A stretch of 9,783 nucleotides of DNA from contig URXI01000147.1 in NCBI GenBank assembly GCA_900551775.1, positions 1-9,783 of the forward strand. Reading direction: 5' to 3'. Under the pieces are notes generated by a model that saw only the letters and a program-made list of their open reading frames with translations, was not told the origin of the DNA and made no database searches. The DNA is from an uncultured Eubacterium sp. (GTDB lineage: Bacteria; Bacillota; Clostridia; Peptostreptococcales; Anaerovoracaceae). This document shows, in pieces, positions 4,842-9,783 of this stretch. Each line of letters opens with the position of its first letter. The stretch's first letter is position 1. The position numbers and the translations under genes were made by a program.

Positions 4842-4921
4842 TTAGCGCCCATCCACTCGCTGTCGCTTGTGGGACGCTAAAGCATAAGGTCTGCCAAGCC
4901 AAAACAAGTTATGGGGCAGAA
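4842..4921 (+). promoter_or_regulatory. Structured 5' leader of plsX
   Basis: TTAGCG/CGCTAA (4842-4847/4875-4880), extended by CCCA/TGGG (4848-4851/4870-4873) across a one-base bulge, forms a hairpin. A second potential stem is TCTGCC/GGCAGA (4890-4895/4915-4920). AGCATAA (4881-4887), two bases, TCTGCC and then GGGCAGAA (4914-4921) repeat the order seen at 2380-2423. The leader may therefore derive from the same kind of dispersed repeat, or carry an unrecognised regulatory fold. There is no T tract after either stem, so termination control is not evident. Confidence 0.45.
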
Positions 4922-4953
4922 CCATTATGACTAAATCCATTGGAGGATACGAC

Positions 4954-5967
4954 ATGAAAATTTTAATAGATGGTATGGGCGGGGACAACGCGCCTGACGA
5001 AATCGTCGCGGGGGCTGTTGCAGCAGCAAAAGAAATCAAAGAAGATATCATGATAATCGGAAAAGAGGATATCATAACAAAGAGTCTCGAAAAACACGGT
5101 TATCGAGGCAATCAGATTACTGTCATAGGGGCAGAAGAAGTCATCACCAACGACGAAGCGCCCGTAAAGGCTGTTCGGACCAAAAAGGACTCGTCCATCG
5201 TCAAAGGCCTTAACATGGTCAAAAAAGGCGAAGCAGACGTATTTTTATCGGCAGGCAGCACAGGCGCTCTGCTGGCAGGCGGACTCTTCATCCTGGGAAG
5301 AATCCAGGGCATCGACAGGCCGACCCTGGCTACGGTCTATCCGGTCATCGGAAAGGAGCCATCCTTTCTCGTGGATACAGGTGCCAATGCGGAATGCAAA
5401 CCAAATAATTTATTTGAATTTGCGACCATGGGCAGCATCTATATGGAGAAGGTCATCGGCAGGAAAAATCCGACGGTAGGACTTGTCAATAACGGCACCG
5501 AAGAAGGCAAAGGCACGACCCTTACCAAAGCCGCCTACGAACTGATCGAAAAGAGCGATCTGAATTTCATCGGCAGCGTTGAGGCGCGGGAACTTCCTCA
5601 CGGAGCCTGTGATGTTATTGTAACGGACGGGTTCACAGGGAATGCCATCATCAAACTGACAGAAGGCATGGGACTGATGGTCTTAAGAGAGATGAAGAGA
5701 AGATTTCTCTCCAATACCAAGTCAAAACTTGGAGCCATGCTTCTGAAAGACCAACTGGCAGGAATTAAAAAAGAATTTAACTATGCAGAGTACGGCGGTG
5801 CACCGCTCTTAGGAGTCAAAGGCGCCATGCTCAAAATGCACGGATCTTCCGATGCATTGGCGGTAAAACAGACGATTATCAAAGCGATTCCATATGTTGA
5901 AGGAAACGTCGTTGATACCATACAAAATTCAGTTTTAGAAATTGAGGAGATTTTGATTAGTGAATAA
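4954..5967 (+). CDS. plsX: Phosphate acyltransferase PlsX
   Basis: The 337-residue protein converts acyl-ACP and phosphate to acyl-phosphate, the donor used by PlsY to acylate glycerol-3-phosphate in phospholipid synthesis; PlsX is a peripheral membrane protein. Family motifs are MKILIDGMGGDNAP (1-14), FLSAGSTGALLAGG (97-110), FLVDTGANAECKP (138-150), GLVNNGTEEGKG (176-187) and EARELPHGACDVIVTDGFTGNAIIK (210-234). Length is typical. I chose the ATG at 4954 because it gives the conserved N-terminus and follows TGGAGG (4941-4946); an in-frame ATG at 4927 lies in the leader repeat. It overlaps rnc by 8 nt. Neither rpmF (often upstream in clostridia) nor acpP (often next) is beside it. Confidence 0.96.
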   Translation: MKILIDGMGGDNAPDEIVAGAVAAAKEIKEDIMIIGKEDIITKSLEKHGYRGNQITVIGAEEVITNDEAPVKAVRTKKDSSIVKGLNMVKKGEADVFLSAGSTGALLAGGLFILGRIQGIDRPTLATVYPVIGKEPSFLVDTGANAECKPNNLFEFATMGSIYMEKVIGRKNPTVGLVNNGTEEGKGTTLTKAAYELIEKSDLNFIGSVEARELPHGACDVIVTDGFTGNAIIKLTEGMGLMVLREMKRRFLSNTKSKLGAMLLKDQLAGIKKEFNYAEYGGAPLLGVKGAMLKMHGSSDALAVKQTIIKAIPYVEGNVVDTIQNSVLEIEEILISE

Positions 5968-6649
5968 CGGTGAATTTGAAAAAGTAATAGACTACACTTT
6001 CAAAAATAAAGCTTTGTTGGACAAGGCTCTTACCCACAGTTCATTTTGCAGAGAACATGCAGTGGAAACGAGAGATAATAATGAAAGGCTGGAATTCTTA
6101 GGCGATGCTTTTTTTGATGCGATCATCAGCGTTGAGCTATACAAGCGTTTAGAAAAGGTGGATGAGGGCAAATTGACAAAGACGAGAGCACTCATCGTAT
6201 GCGAAAAATCATTGGCAACAGTCGCCCAGAAACTCAGAATCGGAGAATATCTGAACATGGGAAAGGGTGAAGAGCATTCTGGCGGAAGACACAGGGAATC
6301 CATCATGGCAGATGCAGTAGAAGCTGTCATTGGTGCTATTTACCTCGATGGCGGGTACGACGAAGCAGCCCGCTTTGTTTCAAGAGAATTTGAGTCCACA
6401 GTGGTTGACGCGCTGGCCGGCAAATTGTTTACCGATTACAAGACCCAGGTGCAGGAAGCCCTGCAGAAAAGAGGGCAGAAGACTTCTATTTCCTATCATC
6501 TGGATAGGGAAGAAGGTCCGGATCACGACAAGACTTTCTATGTACATCTGGTGTGCAATGGCAAGACTTTGGGAAATGGCAGCGGAAAAAGCAAAAAAGA
6601 GGCCGAGCAAAATGCTGCAAGAGCAACCCTGGAGGGAGGAATCAAATAG
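5960..6649 (+). CDS. rnc: Ribonuclease III
   Basis: The 229-residue enzyme cleaves double-stranded RNA, including rRNA precursors. The endonuclease domain carries the signature NERLEFLGDAFFDAI (41-55). Metal and catalytic residues E42, E45 and D49, E69 in VDEGKLTKTRA, and D118 and E121 in MADAVEAVIGAIYLDGG correspond to E. coli E38, E41, D45, E65, D114 and E117. A double-stranded RNA-binding domain follows (about 159-226), with DYKTQVQEALQ, FYVHLVCNGKTLGNGSGKSKKEAEQNAA. The start is GTG at 5960, which overlaps the end of plsX and has GAGGAG (5944-5949) upstream, pointing to translational coupling. All catalytic residues are present and length is normal. Confidence 0.96.
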   Translation: MNNGEFEKVIDYTFKNKALLDKALTHSSFCREHAVETRDNNERLEFLGDAFFDAIISVELYKRLEKVDEGKLTKTRALIVCEKSLATVAQKLRIGEYLNMGKGEEHSGGRHRESIMADAVEAVIGAIYLDGGYDEAARFVSREFESTVVDALAGKLFTDYKTQVQEALQKRGQKTSISYHLDREEGPDHDKTFYVHLVCNGKTLGNGSGKSKKEAEQNAARATLEGGIK

Positions 6650-6650
6650 A

Positions 6651-9600
6651 ATGTATTTTAAGAGACTGGAGATGCACGGATTCAAATCCTTTGCAGAGCC
6701 TGTAGTCATAGAGTTCCACGAAGGTGTCACCTGCATTGTCGGTCCCAACGGCAGCGGAAAGAGCAACATCAGTGATGCAATCCGCTGGGTACTGGGAGAA
6801 CAGAGCCCGAAGGCGCTGCGCGGCGGCAAGATGGAAGAGGTCATCTTTGCAGGCACTGCTAACAGGAAATCCAGAGGGATGGCGGAAGTGACGCTGGTCA
6901 TCGATAATTCGACAGGGATTCTGGACATCGACTATAATGAGGTAGCCATCACGAGGAGAATGTATCGGTCGGGAGAAAGTGAATACCTCATCAACAACAA
7001 CCAGTGCAGGCTCCGGGACATCAGAGAACTGATTATGGATACCGGTATTGGAGTAGACGGCTACTCCCTAATCGGACAGGGTAAAATTTCAGATATCGTA
7101 AGTAACAAGCCGGAGAGCAGGAGAGAAATCTTTGAAGAAGCTGCCGGCGTTGTCATGTATAAAAGTAAAAAGGCAGAAGCAGAGAGAAAGCTGGATTCCA
7201 CAAACAATAATCTGGAGCGGGTCAGCGATATTATCGCCGAAATCGAAGGGCGAATCGACGGTCTGCGGGAGGACAGCACAAAGGCACAAGAATACTTAGA
7301 ACTAAAAGAACGTTACAGAGATTTAGAAATCAATATTACACTGAAAAATATAGAGAACATCAACCAGAGAAACGAAGCGTTTCGAAATGATATTTCCCAG
7401 CTGGAGAAGGAAATCGCTGCGATTACGGCCTCCAAGAGAACTGTCGACGAGGAAGTCAGTTCTGCCAGAGAAAAAAATGAAACTTTGGAGCGCCTGGGAA
7501 ACGAGGCCAGAGACAAGCTTCTGGAAATCGTAGAGAAGATCAATACTTTGACCAGCCAGAATCAGCTCAACGAAGAACGGCTTTCCAGCATAGAGAAAGA
7601 CAGCGGCAGACTGACGTCTGAGGTTCGCACGCTGACAGATAAGTTGGAAAAGGAAACGGCAAACAGGGACGAACTGAAGAAGACGAAGAGTGAAATTCTT
7701 GCAAAACATGGGGCGGCATCTGCAGAACTGCAGGAAAAAATCCATCGCCACAGCGAAATTACAAAAGAGGCTTCCGAGACTGCAGAAACCATAGACAGCG
7801 GAAGAGAAAAGCTCTTTGAACTACATAACAGAATATCCGCAAAGAACAGCGAAGTGAAAAGTTATGAGAGCATCAAAGAGACTCTGACAAAAAGGAAGGC
7901 ACAGCTTTTCGAAGAATCCTCTGATGCAGAAAAGAACAGCGCCGACAATGAAAAGCTGCTGCAGAGCAACGAAGAGGAGCAGAAAGAATTGCAGCTTGCT
8001 CTGCAGGATTTAATGAAGAAGCTGTCAGCTCTGGATCAGGAGCAGAGAACGTTAACGGAGCAGCAGCGGAATCTGCGCCTTACTTTAGAGGATCTAAAAC
8101 TACAGGGAGGACAGAAAACCTCCAGAAAAAAGACCATCGAAGAGATGGAGAACAACTACGAAGGATATAATTATGCCGTAAAATACATCATGAAATCCGG
8201 CATTTCGGGCATTGAAGGCGTAGTGGCTGAACTGATGGAGGTTCCAAGCGGCTTCGAAATTGCCATTGAGACCGCATTGGGCGGACAAATGCAGAACATC
8301 ATCTGTGATACCGATCAAAACGCCAAACGTGCCGTCAATGCGTTAAAAGAGAATCGGGCAGGTCGATTGACGTTTTTACCGGTATCCTCTATAAAAGGCA
8401 CTCCGGCAAAGGTCGGCAGCCGAATTTCCGGGGATAGAGGCTATAGAGGGCTGGCGGTAGACTGTGTCAGTTTCGATCATCGTTATCAAAGCGTCTTCAC
8501 CTATTTGTTAGGCAGAGTTGCTGTGGTAGATAATATGGATACGGCCATCAAGCTGTCCAAAATAGCGGGAGCCGGTATTCGTTTTGTGACATTGGATGGA
8601 GAAATCATCAATGCCAGCGGTGCCATTACGGGTGGCAAATTCAAGAATAAGACAGCAAATCTCCTGGAGAGAAAGAGTGAAATCGCCAAGCTGGAGGAAG
8701 AAATTGAGAACTTGCGCAAGGAGGTGACCGCTGTTTCCAGCCAGTCAAAGGAAGCGACAGCCAGATTAGAGGAAATCAGAGCAGTTAAGCTTGATTTGGA
8801 GTCAGAAAAACGCGAGAAGGAAATTGCGCTTGCGGCGCTGGACAGTACGATTTCTGCTCTAAGGGATACCTTGCATGATATTCAGTTCAGCAGCAAAAAA
8901 TATGATCGTGAGCTTGCTTCTATCGACAAGGAGCTGGCCGATGCAGATAACATGATTGCATCCTTTAAGGCAGAAATCGCCGATGCAGAAAAAGCAATCG
9001 AAGCGACCAATGCTGCTATGGATTCTGCCATGAACAGCTACGAAACCATAAAGGACAGCGTCGATAGCGCCAGCGAAGAAATTACCAAAACGAGAATCGC
9101 TGTCAACGACTGGGAGAGCAAAAAGGCCAATGTGGAAAACCTTCTCTCCAGGATCGAAGAAACAGCAGAAGATTACCAGTTCCAGATTGAAGAGAAAAAG
9201 AGACAGCTGCGCAGATTGGATGAAGAAAGAAATCAGATTCTCTTTGGCAGTGATGACAGCGAAAAAGATGTGCAGCGACTGTTGGTAGAAAAGAAATCCA
9301 CAGAAAGCTATATCGAGGAAGTTGCCGGCGAAAGGGGAAAGCTCAACGAACGCATCAACGTCATAACAAAGGAACAGGAGGCGGCAGGTGCAAACCTGAA
9401 CTCCTACCAGGATCAGAAATATCAGTTAGAAATCAAACTTGCAAAGAATGAGACGCAGCTGGATACTCACAAGGAACGGCTGTGGGAGGACTTCGAGATT
9501 TCCTATGCTCAGGCGCTGGATCTGAAAAAAGAGGACTTCGTCATGTCCACATCAGTAAAAGAGAGCCGCGACATCAGAAACAGGATCAGAGAGCTGGGAG

Positions 9601-9783
9601 AAGTCAATGTAGGCGCCATCAAAGAATACCAGTCTGTCAGCGAAAGATATCAATTCCTGACAGAACAGAGAGACGATATTCTGACGGCCATGGAAGAACT
9701 TAAGACCATCATCAGAGATATGGATACGACGATCAAAACAAAGTTCAAAGAGAATTTTGATCAGATTGTAGAAAATTTTGAGG
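6651..9783 (+). CDS. smc: Chromosome segregation protein SMC (3' end beyond window)
   Basis: The frame stays open for 1044 codons to the edge; bacterial SMC is usually about 1180 residues, so roughly 140 residues are missing, including the ABC signature and Walker B of the C-terminal head. SMC dimers with ScpA and ScpB organise and condense the chromosome. Seen here: Walker A GPNGSGKSN (31-39), LRGGK (56-60) with the R-loop arginine, Q-loop Gln143 in IGQGKISDIV, and FEEAAGV (161-167). A long coiled coil (about 170-500) is followed by the hinge (about 510-665, with GVVAELMEV and NASGAITGGKF) and the returning coiled coil, ending with the head-proximal RIRELGEVNVGAIKEYQSVSERYQFLTEQRDD. The ATG at 6651 follows GGAGGGAGGA (6631-6640) and lies 1 nt after rnc. 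Confidence 0.96.
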   Translation, partial: MYFKRLEMHGFKSFAEPVVIEFHEGVTCIVGPNGSGKSNISDAIRWVLGEQSPKALRGGKMEEVIFAGTANRKSRGMAEVTLVIDNSTGILDIDYNEVAITRRMYRSGESEYLINNNQCRLRDIRELIMDTGIGVDGYSLIGQGKISDIVSNKPESRREIFEEAAGVVMYKSKKAEAERKLDSTNNNLERVSDIIAEIEGRIDGLREDSTKAQEYLELKERYRDLEINITLKNIENINQRNEAFRNDISQLEKEIAAITASKRTVDEEVSSAREKNETLERLGNEARDKLLEIVEKINTLTSQNQLNEERLSSIEKDSGRLTSEVRTLTDKLEKETANRDELKKTKSEILAKHGAASAELQEKIHRHSEITKEASETAETIDSGREKLFELHNRISAKNSEVKSYESIKETLTKRKAQLFEESSDAEKNSADNEKLLQSNEEEQKELQLALQDLMKKLSALDQEQRTLTEQQRNLRLTLEDLKLQGGQKTSRKKTIEEMENNYEGYNYAVKYIMKSGISGIEGVVAELMEVPSGFEIAIETALGGQMQNIICDTDQNAKRAVNALKENRAGRLTFLPVSSIKGTPAKVGSRISGDRGYRGLAVDCVSFDHRYQSVFTYLLGRVAVVDNMDTAIKLSKIAGAGIRFVTLDGEIINASGAITGGKFKNKTANLLERKSEIAKLEEEIENLRKEVTAVSSQSKEATARLEEIRAVKLDLESEKREKEIALAALDSTISALRDTLHDIQFSSKKYDRELASIDKELADADNMIASFKAEIADAEKAIEATNAAMDSAMNSYETIKDSVDSASEEITKTRIAVNDWESKKANVENLLSRIEETAEDYQFQIEEKKRQLRRLDEERNQILFGSDDSEKDVQRLLVEKKSTESYIEEVAGERGKLNERINVITKEQEAAGANLNSYQDQKYQLEIKLAKNETQLDTHKERLWEDFEISYAQALDLKKEDFVMSTSVKESRDIRNRIRELGEVNVGAIKEYQSVSERYQFLTEQRDDILTAMEELKTIIRDMDTTIKTKFKENFDQIVENFE

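Noticed and set aside
4798..4850. FapR operator at the plsX promoter
   Set aside because: I found no palindrome of the FapR type over the promoter; TTAGCG...CGCTAA is widely separated and fits a leader hairpin better.
7061..9703. Several open frames antisense to or out of frame with smc
   Set aside because: They are shadows of a continuous, well-conserved smc reading frame.

Overview
The window looks like chromosomal DNA of an anaerobic Firmicute of class Clostridia. The evidence is the gene order plsX-rnc-smc, strong AGGAGG-type ribosome binding sites, extended -10 promoters, a two-OB-fold SSB-like protein of a type I associate with Clostridia, and moderate GC content. I cannot assign a genus; an Anaerovoracaceae/Eubacterium-like lineage is only a guess.

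Layout. Positions 1-534 hold the 5' end of an ISL3-family insertion sequence on the minus strand, cut by the window edge: 114 residues of the transposase with its zinc-finger motif, a promoter, a shielding hairpin and repeated subterminal motifs. From 552 a strong extended -10 promoter drives three small membrane-protein genes of unknown function (613-1622). They are followed by a short membrane-anchored GT51 peptidoglycan glycosyltransferase (1703-2320). An intergenic structured repeat (2329-2431) separates this from a two-OB-fold SSB-like gene (2484-3125). Its stop codon lies inside the -10 box of the promoter for glyA, serine hydroxymethyltransferase (3162-4400), which ends at a clear intrinsic terminator.

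Positions 4458-4953 are non-coding but not empty. They hold two 90-bp-spaced copies of a structured element in which at least six base pairs differ by compensatory changes, then a promoter and a leader with two hairpins. The leader shares a spaced AGCATAA-N2-TCTGCC...GGGCAGAA pattern with the 2329-2431 repeat. The leader opens the tightly packed operon plsX (phospholipid precursor synthesis), rnc (RNase III) and smc (chromosome condensation; its last roughly 140 codons are beyond the right edge). The plsX and rnc genes overlap by 8 nt, and rnc and smc are 1 nt apart. The acpP gene usually found between plsX and rnc is absent.

The housekeeping genes are ordinary. The most interesting unexplained material is the covarying tandem element after glyA, the competing-hairpin repeat before the SSB-like gene, and the small membrane-protein cluster beside the IS. 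No defence system, CRISPR array, tRNA or rRNA is visible.
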